Source of the DNA: Paulinella micropora
Lineage: Eukaryota; Cercozoa; Imbricatea; Euglyphida
DNA: 49,246 bases
NCBI GenBank assembly: GCA_009731375.1
Contig: BJOX01000045.1
Span: forward strand, 238,752-287,997
Reading direction: 5' to 3'
The notes beneath the pieces were generated by a model, which was not told the origin of the DNA, ran no database searches, and saw only the letters and a program-made list of their open reading frames with translations. Within the stretch, counting starts at the first letter, position 1. Every line of letters starts with the position of its first letter. A program made the translations under genes and the position numbers. Of this stretch, positions 10,950 through 20,886 are shown piece by piece.

Positions 10950-11385
10950 AATTCTTGGAAGACAAGACAAAAGTCTTGATTCCAAGATTAAAATCTTAAA
11001 GTAAAGATATATTGGAAAAAATAAACCTTGACAACACGATATAAAGCCGGTTCTATCCTGAAGTCATATACTATAGTCACACTCTTGAAAATCAAGATAA
11101 CTTGAAAATCTTGTTTTAATAAAATAAATCTTGAATTTCAAGAAAAATAAATCATGAGTCTTGACTTCAAGATTACAGATCTTGACTCACTTCAAGTCAA
11201 GATTACAGATCTTGACTCCAAGATGACAGATCTTGACTTCAGTTGAAGATTACAGATCTCAGTTGACTTCAAGATTAAAAATCCTGCGTGTCTTGACTTC
11301 AAGATAAAAATCCGAGGCTTGACTTCACTTACAAGTAAAAATCTTGACTTTGAAAAATCTTGACTCCAAGATAAAGCCATGACTC
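10950..11385. repeat. Palindromic minisatellite with TCTTGACTTCAAGA core
   Basis: Around fifteen degenerate copies of AATCTTGACTTCAAGATTA-like units, often with an ACAGATCTTGA variant. Each unit is itself a palindrome. Flanks 10760-10950 and 11385-11500 are unique without a recognised gene. Confidence 0.75.
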
Positions 11386-11497
11386 AATGATGATGGCGGG
11401 GCCGGCAGAGCCGAGGTGTAAGACTCTGAGATGTATTTACTAAGAGGGGTCACCTGTTTGTGCCGCCCGCAGGGCATGTGTACCTGAAGCAGTCCGA

Positions 11498-11499
<2 letters not shown>

Positions 11500-11534
<35 letters not shown>

Positions 11535-11535
11535 G

Positions 11536-11568
<33 letters not shown>

Positions 11569-11642
11569 NNNNNNNNNNNNNNNNNNNNNNNNNNNNNNNN
11601 NNNNNNNNNNNNNNNNNNNNGGGGGGGGGGGGGGGGGTGAGT

Positions 11643-11720
<78 letters not shown>
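11500..11720. repeat. G and C homopolymers around a gap
   Basis: Poly-G, poly-C, 52 N, then poly-G of about 80 bases. Such runs at a gap are most simply sequencing or gap-filling artefacts. Confidence 0.8.
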
Positions 11721-11722
<2 letters not shown>

Positions 11723-12190
11723 ACGCCATCCCCGCGCTGCCGACCCCGCCTCGCCGCGCTGTTTACCGCACGTGCGTGTTTCACAATCAGGGGGAACTTG
11801 AAGGTAATAGATTGGGGAAAAAAGACTTAAATGATGATAGTTAATCTTTTCAACTGTAAAAAAACTTTGATGATGATCAAGCCTTTAATCGTTTGAAGTC
11901 ATTCCTGAACCGTCGGAAATCGAAAACTAGCGGTTATTGTAGTGAAGTCGAAACTTCCGTCGTGCAACCGCTGAGTAGAATCTAACGGGCCGGCCCCCGT
12001 GGCAAAAACAGTAAAATGTCAACTTGTGACGATAGTGGTTTTGGCCGGTCGTTAAAGTGCTCAGTCTGATATTAATAGTCCGGCACCGTGAGTCAGAGAC
12101 TCCACTAAGGGATATATAAGTCATCATTATAAGAGTCCGATCCGAACGAAAGTAATCAATATCATGATTAATACTGCTGTCCGTGGCACC

Positions 12191-12458
12191 CGACATTCAA
12201 GAGAAAAAAATTATGGCTTTTTAGCCATGATTTTGATTGGAATTTCGGTTTTATGTCATTTTTTTCGATTTTGTGTGAAAAATTCAAATTTCTAGAATTA
12301 ACGGTAATATTTTGCGAAAATTTCAGTTTTTTGCGGACGCATATAGCCGTTAATTTGAGAAATTTAAATTTTTGGCACAAAATCGAAATTCCAACCAAAA
12401 TCCGAAATCTGACCCAAAATCTGAAATTTAACAATTTTTTACGTCTCAGTGAATGTCG
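12191..12458. mobile_element. Foldback (inverted-repeat) element
   Basis: The two halves are diverged inverted repeats of about 130 bp. They begin and end with CGACATTC and GAATGTCG, and the arms share elements such as GGAATTTCG, AAATTTCT and AATTAACGG in the same order. No ORF of meaning is present. This is the structure of a foldback or MITE-like non-autonomous DNA transposon. The flanking 11720-12190 and 12460-12845 hold nothing I recognise. Confidence 0.65.
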
Positions 12459-12849
12459 ACAGCAATATTAGGAGACTCATCATCATCGTTCCCCGCATAC
12501 GTAAATCTATTAATAAATAATCTATTAGTTTATACAGGCTTTATTCAATTTGCAGTCTCAGGATCGGTTCGCCGCCGATCATGAGATAATCGTTGATTGA
12601 TGTGAGCGGTTCCGCGGATGCCAGAGCAGTTGTATAAATATTACGCGAAATATTCATTATCAAAGTTCACATCACTGTCAAAGACTAGTCAAATTTAAAA
12701 CTTAATCAGACTATCAGTGATGGGTGATCACCGCTATGTCATGATTTACCAAAAAATAAATTGAAGTCCTGCTGTGATTTGAAGCTGCACCGACAAAAAT
12801 GCGTTGAAGCTAGTCAGTTGTCTGTGTTCAAACTTCGGCTCACTCCGCT

Positions 12850-12915
12850 TTGAAGCTGGGACAGGCTGGGACAACACACTTTGAAGCTGGGACAACACAC
12901 TTTGAAGCTGGTGAC
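12850..12915. repeat. Short tandem repeat, TTTGAAGCTGGGACAACACAC
   Basis: Two and a half copies of a roughly 24-base unit. The rest of 12915-13180 is unique and not recognised. Confidence 0.7.
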
Positions 12916-13184
12916 GGATCTTGCTTTGCAGCTGAATCTTCCCGCTTGAATGTCCATTCCAAGCTGGGTTTATTCGAGATGATCATGAGTCTGCGTGAGT
13001 AATTGCGTTGGTGAACGGCACTGTACACACTGTGCAAGGAAAACATCCTGAACGATGATCGTTCACGCATGCGCTGACGTAGCTCAAGCTTAGATATAAG
13101 CCTCAGGAACGTGAGGCCCGTTTTAGTGACTCGAGACTTAATTGCTGCAGGTATTGGCAGTGTTGCACTGATTATTACCAATGG

Positions 13185-13760
13185 TCACGTCTGCAGCGAG
13201 GTTGACGCACGCGCCGGCATCTTTGCAAGAATTATCACCCACCACCACGCCATTCGGTGCTGGTTCTTGCAATGGAGATAATGCACACACGAATTATCTA
13301 CATTACAAGAACCAGCACCCACCATCACGGAAGCCACCGAGCCGACCGCAAAACACGAATTATCTCCATTGCAAGAATCAGATGATTCAGAATATGATAC
13401 ACAAGTAGCAGCTCCGTTGCAGCTTCCGTCGCCGACGTCGAAACCATTACCCACACAGTTCGTAGCAAAATTGGTCACGAAGAGACTAACACCGGCGCCA
13501 TTACAGCTCCCCTTCCCCACCCTTACCGAGCTGATGCTTGCGCAGACAATTAATAAGTCCGTGCTTCCAGGGTCGTTGCAAGAACCATCGGCTACGTCCA
13601 CCGTGCCAGGGGTGCCGGCGCCACATTGGAAGCATACGCTACACAAGACGACTTCAGAGCTAGGATTGTCGCTCGTGCAGCTGCAATCCCCTACTGTAAC
13701 CGACTCCCCTGGTGTGGAGCATACGTCGCCTACGAGGAAGAATGGCTGGACACAAGACCT
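13185..13760 (-). CDS. Cysteine-rich GSCNG-repeat protein exon
   Basis: The minus-strand open frame contains at least five repeats of the type VGDGSCNG-x-x-x-C: VADGSCND, VGKGSCNGAG, VGDGSCNGAATC, SSDSCNGDNSC and VGAGSCNVDNSC, spaced about 22-30 residues. Similar GSCNG cysteine repeats occur in predicted proteins of diatoms and other algae; their function is unknown and they are often suspected to be extracellular. The frame continues upstream of the first Met (13646) to a candidate splice acceptor near 13765 (minus strand, GCACATAG), so this is probably an internal exon of a larger gene. The last ~30 residues do not fit the repeat, so the true exon end may lie near 13270. No signal peptide is visible in this piece. 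It could be a pseudogene fragment. Confidence 0.5.
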   Translation of the reverse strand, partial: RSCVQPFFLVGDVCSTPGESVTVGDCSCTSDNPSSEVVLCSVCFQCGAGTPGTVDVADGSCNDPGSTDLLIVCASISSVRVGKGSCNGAGVSLFVTNFATNCVGNGFDVGDGSCNGAATCVSYSESSDSCNGDNSCFAVGSVASVMVGAGSCNVDNSCVHYLHCKNQHRMAWWWVIILAKMPARASTSLQT

Positions 13761-14235
13761 ATGTGCAAACGTGCGTAATTAGTATAGTTTCATATGGGTG
13801 GGTTGATTTTCGATAAATCATACGTAATACAAAAACGTATGCATCGTGCGTGCACTAGGGCATGTTCAAGTTTGATGCGCGCGTGAATCTAAACATATAC
13901 GAGTGCCTGGACTTTGTGTAGGAGAGTGCTTTTCTAAAGGAGTACAGAACACAAAGAAAACCCGCATCCAACGACGACAGCTTCAGGCCCGGATGCTTCA
14001 CAAACGTGACCGTCTACTACTGCAGTGCAAGTTGGTTCGCATTCGCACTTTGCCATACTCTTTCCGCCCTTTCCCTTATCGTTTCCTCCCATTCCCTGAT
14101 CTTTGCCAGCGTCTCCTCCCTTTCCCTTACCTTTGCCGTTGGCCTTTTTGTTCGCTACCTAAACAAAAACCCGAAAATGCTCTTTGCCCCCCCCCCCAAA
14201 AAAACACACACACATCCAAAAAATCCCTACTATCA

Positions 14236-14435
14236 AGAAGAAGAAGAAGAAGAAGAAGAAGAAGAAGAAGAAGAAGAAGAAGAAGAAGAAGAAGAAGAAG
14301 AAAAAGAAGAAGAAGAAGAAAAAGAAGAAGAAGGAGGAGGAGGAGGAGGAGGAGGAGATGAGAAGAAGAAGAAGGAGAAGAAGAAGAAGAAGAAGAAGAA
14401 GAAGAAGAAGAAGAAGAAGGAGAAGAAGAAGAAGA
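14236..14435. repeat. (GAA)n array
   Basis: GAA/AAG repeats with GGA interruptions. The preceding 13780-14235 is unique with a pyrimidine-rich stretch and no recognised gene. Confidence 0.92.
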
Positions 14436-14559
14436 AGGGTTAAAACATAAATTTAACGCGGTTATGATAGCAAACTCTGCATCGTTATCGGGTTATTTTT
14501 ATCGTTTTTCCCGTTTGCTGAATAAGAAAAACAGATACTCCTAAAGAAAGAAAGAAAGA

Positions 14560-14970
14560 AAGAAGAAGAAGAAGATGATGAAGAAGAAGAAGAAGAAGAA
14601 GAAGAAGAAGAAGAAGAAGAAGAAGAAGAAGAAGAAGAAGAAGAAGAAGAAGAAGAAAAAGATGTTCACCTCAAAGTAATCGCCAATCCAATACGAATCC
14701 TGCTCGCGGCCATTCGATGCCCATTCGGCGTCCTCAAGCGCAATCTAGAAAAATGTTCCAAACATCCGGAAGTGTAGAAGAAGAAGAAGAAGAAGAAGAA
14801 GAAGAAGAAGAAGAAGAAGAAGAAGAAGAAGAAGAAGAAGAAGAAGAAGAAGAAGAAGAAGAAGAAGAAGAAGAAGAAGAAGAAGATGTTCACCTCAAAG
14901 TAATCGCCAATCCAATACGAATCCTGCTCGCGGCCATTCGATGCCCATTCGGCGTCCTCAAGCGCAAACA
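14560..14970. repeat. GAA arrays with a duplicated 84-bp unique segment
   Basis: The segment GATGTTCACCTCAAAGTAAT... through CTCAAGCGCAA occurs at 14661-14744 and again at 14885-14966, each directly after a (GAA)n block. The unit of array plus segment has thus been duplicated in tandem with about 224 bp spacing. Confidence 0.85.
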
Positions 14971-15222
14971 TCCGGAAGTGTGCTTAGGATGTTGTGCGTA
15001 AGTTTCTAGGAACAAGCTGCCGAGCTTTCTCGCAAAGGCTTGAAGAAGAATATGCCGTCCAGCAAGTTAGGCATACCCCAAAGAACACACTGCCTCTATG
15101 CAAGCATATATATATGTATATATATATATCATCTATTAAGCACGTACAGCATCTTCTATTAAGCAAAAATATTATATTATATTAAGTCCAGGAAGGTGAG
15201 GCTATGTATGTATGTATGTATG

Positions 15223-15256
<34 letters not shown>

Positions 15257-15353
15257 TTTCCCAAAGTAACATACTGCCTGACACACATGCACATATATAT
15301 ACATCTTTATATATATACAGATTTATATACGCATATTTATATGTAAAACACAT

Positions 15354-15496
15354 TTTTATCGGTCACCTCCACAAAATATGGTCAGGTTACCGATAAAACT
15401 ACATATGCGGTGCGCCAAATTTGACGTAATTTGCGGGCTCGCCGGCCCGGCTCGCCCGCAAAACACGTCTACGTCAAATTTGTGGCTAGCCGCATA
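15354..15496. repeat. Two adjacent hairpins (snapback)
   Basis: First hairpin: TTTTATCGGT (15354-15363) with ACCGATAAAA (15389-15398). Second: TATGCGG (15404-15410) with CCGCATA (15490-15496), nested around CAAATTTGACGT (15416-15427) with ACGTCAAATTTG (15471-15482) and a GC-rich core. The second looks like a 93-bp snapback MITE. Confidence 0.6.
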
Positions 15497-15564
15497 ATAA
15501 TATACTAGTATACATGCCATCCAGGAAGGTGGGAATATACCCGAAGAACGTACTGCCTGTTGTG

Positions 15565-15568
<4 letters not shown>

Positions 15569-15609
<41 letters not shown>

Positions 15610-15917
15610 GGTGTGTGAGAGTGTGTGTGTGTGTGTGTGTGGGTGTGTGAGTGTGTGTCTGTCTGTATTTATGTATCTATACATTCATGTGTGTATGTAT
15701 GTCCGCACGTACCTGTACCAACGTACCAACACGGATAGGCTGGAGTGCATGTATATATGTATGTATGTGTTATGTATGTATGTATGTATGTATGTATGTA
15801 TGTATGTATGGTATGCATGTATGTATGTATGTATGTATGTATGTATGTATGTATGTATGTATGTACGCCCCACGCGTACCTGTACCAACGCACCCATGCC
15901 GATAGGCTGTATGTATG

Positions 15918-15948
<31 letters not shown>
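15569..15948. repeat. (TG)n and (ATGT)n arrays
   Basis: TG dinucleotide repeat, then ATGT tetranucleotide blocks interrupted twice by a related unique segment (around CGTACCTGTACCAACG, about 15708 and 15874). Flanking 15000-15569 holds short ATGT/TATA tracts and no gene. Confidence 0.88.
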
Positions 15949-15949
<1 letters not shown>

Positions 15950-16055
15950 AGACGAACGGAGTCAAAAGAACCAGAAAAGCAGCAACGAGCCACACAACCA
16001 GGCGATATTTTTGCGCTCTGAATCAGCTGCAAATCGCACATGAATAGAGACATGA

Positions 16056-16330
16056 TGGCGATAAAGGTATAACTTACTAGATATACTTTTGTGGACGTTC
16101 CCTGAGTCCAATTGTAAAATTGTTCTCTCAATAAAAACGAAGAAGAAGAAGAAGAAGAAGAAGAAGAAGAAGAAGAAGAAGAAGAAGAAGAAGAAGAAGA
16201 AGAAGAAGAAGAAGAAGAAGAAGAAGAAGAAGAAGAAGAAGAAGAAGAAGAAGAAGAAGAAGAAGAAGAAAAAGAAGAAAAAGAAGAAAAAGAAGAAGAA
16301 GAAAAAGAAGAAGAAGAAGAAGAAGAGAGG
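16056..16330 (-). repeat. Dispersed repeat family F, copy 2, plus (GAA)n
   Basis: 16056-16138 is the inverted match of 9045-9142; a GAA array of about 190 bases follows. From 16340 to 17086 the sequence is purine- and then pyrimidine-rich without a recognised gene. Confidence 0.75.
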
Positions 16331-17085
16331 GAGAGAGAGAGAGAGAGACAGAGGCAGAGAGAAATGCAAAGGAAGACAACCAACCAACGCACCGACCGAC
16401 AACCAACAGAACTACCAACCGAGCACAACCAAACCAACCAACCGACCGAGCTCAAAGGAAGGAAGGAAGCTAAGGAAAGAAGGAAGCTTAAGGAAGAAAC
16501 AGAAGAACTGGAGAAAGATGAGTTACATTTGCTTTGGACTTCACCCAGGTCTAGAAGGCGCTGGTCTTCATTTGCTTTTCTAGCTTCCGCCTGTTGTTAG
16601 AACCCAATAGGGACAGTTCTAGAAAGAAATTTGCAAATTCCGCTCATGGTAGAAAAAAGTGGCAAAGTGTGTCCGAATAAAAATATTGGCAAAGCGTTTC
16701 CACTCCCCGTGAAGTTCACAGGGGTCTGTGATTGCAAAAATATATCTGGTGACAGTTTTTTATACGTCCCTTTTCTTTCTTCTTTTCTTTGTGTGTGTGT
16801 CTCTTTCTTTCTTGATATTCTTTCTTGCTTCCATTCCTTCTTTCCAATCCTTTACCCTTTCTCTCTCCCTTGCTTTCTTCCTTCGACTTCCTTTCACCAA
16901 TCTCCCGTCTATAGCTATGCAGTTTTCTTTCCTCTTTTTCCCTCCTTCTTTCTTTCTTTCTTTCTCCCTCGTTTCCTCGTTCTCATTTCAATCTCATTTC
17001 TTCCCTCGACTTACCGTGCTTTCTAGCTTGCTTTCCTTCTTTCTTTGTCTTTTCTTTCTCTTCTCAATTAATGCACTTCTTTCTG

Positions 17086-17406
17086 TCTGTCTGTCTGTGT
17101 ATCTGTCTGTGTATCTGTCTGTCTGTCTGTCTGTCTGTCTGTGTCATGTGTGTGTGTGTCTGTCTGTCTGTCGACGTCTGTCTGTGTGTGTGTGTCTGTC
17201 TGTCTGTCTATCTGCCTGTCTGCCTGTCTGCCTGTCTATCTGCCTGTCTATCTGCCTGTCCATGTGCCTGTCTATGTGTGCCCATGCGAGTGCATGTGTG
17301 TGAAAAAGTGAGTGAGTGAGTGGGTGAGTGGGTGGGTAGGTGGGTGGGTATGTGGGTGGGTGAGTGAGTGAGTGAGTGAGTGAGTGAGTTGAAATGTGAT
17401 CATGAG

Positions 17407-17469
<63 letters not shown>

Positions 17470-17499
17470 CCCCCCCCCCCCCCCCCCCCCGCCCCCCCC
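17086..17499. repeat. (TGTC)n, (TGAG)n, (TC)n and poly-C tracts
   Basis: Tetranucleotide repeats running into CT dinucleotide and poly-C at the edge of the 17500-18302 gap. No gene. Confidence 0.9.
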
Positions 17500-18302
17500 N
17501 NNNNNNNNNNNNNNNNNNNNNNNNNNNNNNNNNNNNNNNNNNNNNNNNNNNNNNNNNNNNNNNNNNNNNNNNNNNNNNNNNNNNNNNNNNNNNNNNNNNN
17601 NNNNNNNNNNNNNNNNNNNNNNNNNNNNNNNNNNNNNNNNNNNNNNNNNNNNNNNNNNNNNNNNNNNNNNNNNNNNNNNNNNNNNNNNNNNNNNNNNNNN
17701 NNNNNNNNNNNNNNNNNNNNNNNNNNNNNNNNNNNNNNNNNNNNNNNNNNNNNNNNNNNNNNNNNNNNNNNNNNNNNNNNNNNNNNNNNNNNNNNNNNNN
17801 NNNNNNNNNNNNNNNNNNNNNNNNNNNNNNNNNNNNNNNNNNNNNNNNNNNNNNNNNNNNNNNNNNNNNNNNNNNNNNNNNNNNNNNNNNNNNNNNNNNN
17901 NNNNNNNNNNNNNNNNNNNNNNNNNNNNNNNNNNNNNNNNNNNNNNNNNNNNNNNNNNNNNNNNNNNNNNNNNNNNNNNNNNNNNNNNNNNNNNNNNNNN
18001 NNNNNNNNNNNNNNNNNNNNNNNNNNNNNNNNNNNNNNNNNNNNNNNNNNNNNNNNNNNNNNNNNNNNNNNNNNNNNNNNNNNNNNNNNNNNNNNNNNNN
18101 NNNNNNNNNNNNNNNNNNNNNNNNNNNNNNNNNNNNNNNNNNNNNNNNNNNNNNNNNNNNNNNNNNNNNNNNNNNNNNNNNNNNNNNNNNNNNNNNNNNN
18201 NNNNNNNNNNNNNNNNNNNNNNNNNNNNNNNNNNNNNNNNNNNNNNNNNNNNNNNNNNNNNNNNNNNNNNNNNNNNNNNNNNNNNNNNNNNNNNNNNNNN
18301 NN

Positions 18303-18386
18303 TATCGTCAATTCTTCGTACTCCCCTCACGGGTGAGACGATGGAGGCGCATGTGCAGAAATGCATCAGCCATTGACAGAGAAGCA
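18303..18386 (+). repeat. tRNA-derived SINE (family C), 3' end
   Basis: Matches 1649-1734, ending GAGAAGCACT, with an (ATT)n tail at 18387-18597. The head is inside the preceding gap. Confidence 0.8.
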
Positions 18387-18387
18387 C

Positions 18388-18498
<111 letters not shown>

Positions 18499-18530
18499 TA
18501 TTATTACTATTATTATTACTATTATTATTA

Positions 18531-18597
<67 letters not shown>

Positions 18598-19371
18598 CCC
18601 TGAAAGGTGTTGGTGAAGGGGGTGGGTGGTTTGGGGAGGGGGAAAGTGAAAATTGTGTACCCCCCCACCGTTTCGGCACCCCTGTCCCTATAAATCATGG
18701 TTTGTCGGAACGAGGAGGAGTTGGGAGCTCATATTTGCAGGGTAGCTTGCCCCAGACTCGATGTTGATGCTGATATCATTTTTCTTTGAATTCACACAAA
18801 TATTTGCGTTAGGGGAGTGTCCTGAATGCCAACATTCCTTGTTTTTTAGCCTATTTTGCACCCCCCCCCCCCATCCCTAGAAATCATGGTTTGTGGGAAC
18901 CAGGAGGAGTTGGGAGCTCATATTGGCAGGGTGGTTAGCCCCAGACTCTATCTTGATGCTGGTATAATTTTTTTGGAATTCAAGAAAATGTTTGCGTTAG
19001 GGTAGTGTCCTGAATGCCAAATTTCCTTGTTTTTGGCAGTACTTGCCGGTTCCTCCGGCAATTGAATATACCCTGTCGACGGGGCATGCGCAGGGGATGG
19101 TCGGGGGGCCTCCCTCCGGGAACCCCAGCCCTGTGATTGTATGTACCCGTTCTGGTCGCGGGTGGCAATTCAACGTACCCTGTCGAAGGGAAAGAAGGGG
19201 GTCCGGGGGAGCCCTGCGATTGTACGTACCCGTTCTGGTCGCGGGTGACACACACACCTGAAAATTGAAGTTTTTGCCACCAGGCGCCCTTTGCGGCACC
19301 TCCGGCAATTCAACGTACCCTGTCGAAGGGAAAGGGGGCGGGAGGGGGGGGGGGGGGGGGGGGGGGCCGGG
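18598..19371. repeat. Complex dispersed repeat family E, copy 2 (inverted)
   Basis: Reverse-orientation relative of 5570-6110. It carries a partial tandem duplication: a module with AATCATGGTTTGT..GGAGTTGGGAGCTCATAT occurs at about 18693 and 18880. Repeated CGTACCCTGTCGAAGGGAAAG and CCCGTTCTGGTCGCGGGT motifs follow. Confidence 0.65.
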
Positions 19372-19403
19372 NNNNNNNNNNTTATTATTATTATCATTAT
19401 TAT

Positions 19404-19625
19404 TCCGTGATAGCCCAGTGGTCAAGTTCTACCATCTGGGCCCTGTCGCCAGTTCGATTCCCGTCGGTGCCACCAGTATTTTCATTGAACATACCGGTCC
19501 GTCTGGACCAGTATTTACANNNNNNNNNNTCATTAGAGCTTATCGTCAATTCTTCGTACTCCCCTCACGGGTGAGACGATGGAGGCGCATGTGCAGAAAT
19601 GCATCAGCCATTGACAGAGAAGCAC
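19404..19625 (+). repeat. tRNA-derived SINE (family C), copy with internal 10-N gap
   Basis: Begins CCGTGATAGCCCAGTGG with intact A and B boxes, and ends GAGAAGCACT before ATT/ATC repeats (19626-19894). It lacks the duplicated ATTTTCATTGAACATACCGG seen at 1466, or that part is in the gap. Confidence 0.8.
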
Positions 19626-19654
19626 TATCATTATTATTATTATTATTATTATTA

Positions 19655-19706
<52 letters not shown>

Positions 19707-19770
19707 CATTATTATTATTATTATTATTATTGTATTATTATTATTATTATTATCATTATTATTATTATTA

Positions 19771-19947
<177 letters not shown>

Positions 19948-20000
19948 TCCCCACGAAGGTGACCGCTTGGGGAGGGCGGTCACCGGGATATGCGCAACTC

Positions 20001-20310
20001 TCAACTGGGCATTTACTCGGTAGGGGTTCGGCCAGGCAGGTTGTGGGGTTGTCTGTTGGATTGTTGGTTGGCTCGTTTTTCTTGGCTGTTGGTTTGGGTC
20101 TGGTTTCCTGGTTAGCCCATTTTCGCCGAATTTCCTGCCGAGTAAATGCCTGGGGGCTTCCAGTTCCGGTTTGGTGATCTTGTTGAGGTGAGCATTCGGA
20201 GGAAACAGTACCGAGATGGGTTGAAGATAGGATTCACATTGAGCCGAGATGGGGCTGAGTTGACCTGTTCCAACTCGGCTCCATTTCGGCTTCATGTTAA
20301 TCCTATCTTC
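20001..20310 (+). promoter_or_regulatory. Structured LINE 5' leader: two large hairpins
   Basis: Hairpin 1 pairs GCATTTACTCGG (20009-20020) with CCGAGTAAATGC (20138-20149), with weaker pairing extending outward. Hairpin 2 has 40-nt arms, 20223-20262 and 20271-20310, around an 8-nt loop. Of its six mismatches at DNA level, most become G-U pairs if read as plus-strand RNA. They lie about 580 nt upstream of the first LINE ORF, with no coding potential between. Structured 5' leaders serve as promoter or translation elements in some LINEs; the role here is inferred. Confidence 0.55.
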
Positions 20311-20886
20311 ATCCTATCTGGGTTTTGTCTCCTCCCTATCTTCGCTTCTTCGGGGTTGCCTAACTGGAACACATGATGAGCGCACGTTGGAGAGGGGCTT
20401 CAGTCGGTCCCAATGCCTTGCCAGTGCCTTGCTGCGTTGCCGTGCCTTGCCCCATGCATTCACACCCTCCACCGTTGCATTTCTAACTGAGCAGCTTCGG
20501 CTGGGATTACTATACTTGTCTGTAAGACCCTATAGGTACCGCTAGGTTCGCGCCTTCTATACCCACGTGGGGGAAGGAGTTTCAGCGGCACGCCGTCCGA
20601 TCTGGCTCCACTCGGGGACACCCGTACCTCATGATGTGTATTGTTAGGAGCAGCTGAAAGTCCATAAGGCATGAGAGTAGAGGCGTTGGCGATGCGATGG
20701 AGAGTGTGTGTAGTGCGTGAGGCAGGTTCTGGCGACGCTGGGGGTGCTGGCGGGCGCCGAAGGGCACGAAGCGACGCGGCAGCGTCCAGTGACACCGGCG
20801 GAAATGCGTGTAGTGTGTGTTGCAGATACCGCCGATGCTATTTGCATGGACGGGCGCTTTCCTCGGCGTAAAGAGGCGCGGCGGTG

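Noticed and set aside
11325-11801. Poly-Gly/poly-Pro open frames
   Set aside because: They cross G/C homopolymers and a 52-base gap and are probably assembly artefacts.
12168-12471. Small AT-rich ORFs on both strands with similar products
   Set aside because: The two products resemble each other because the region is an inverted repeat; they are not genes.
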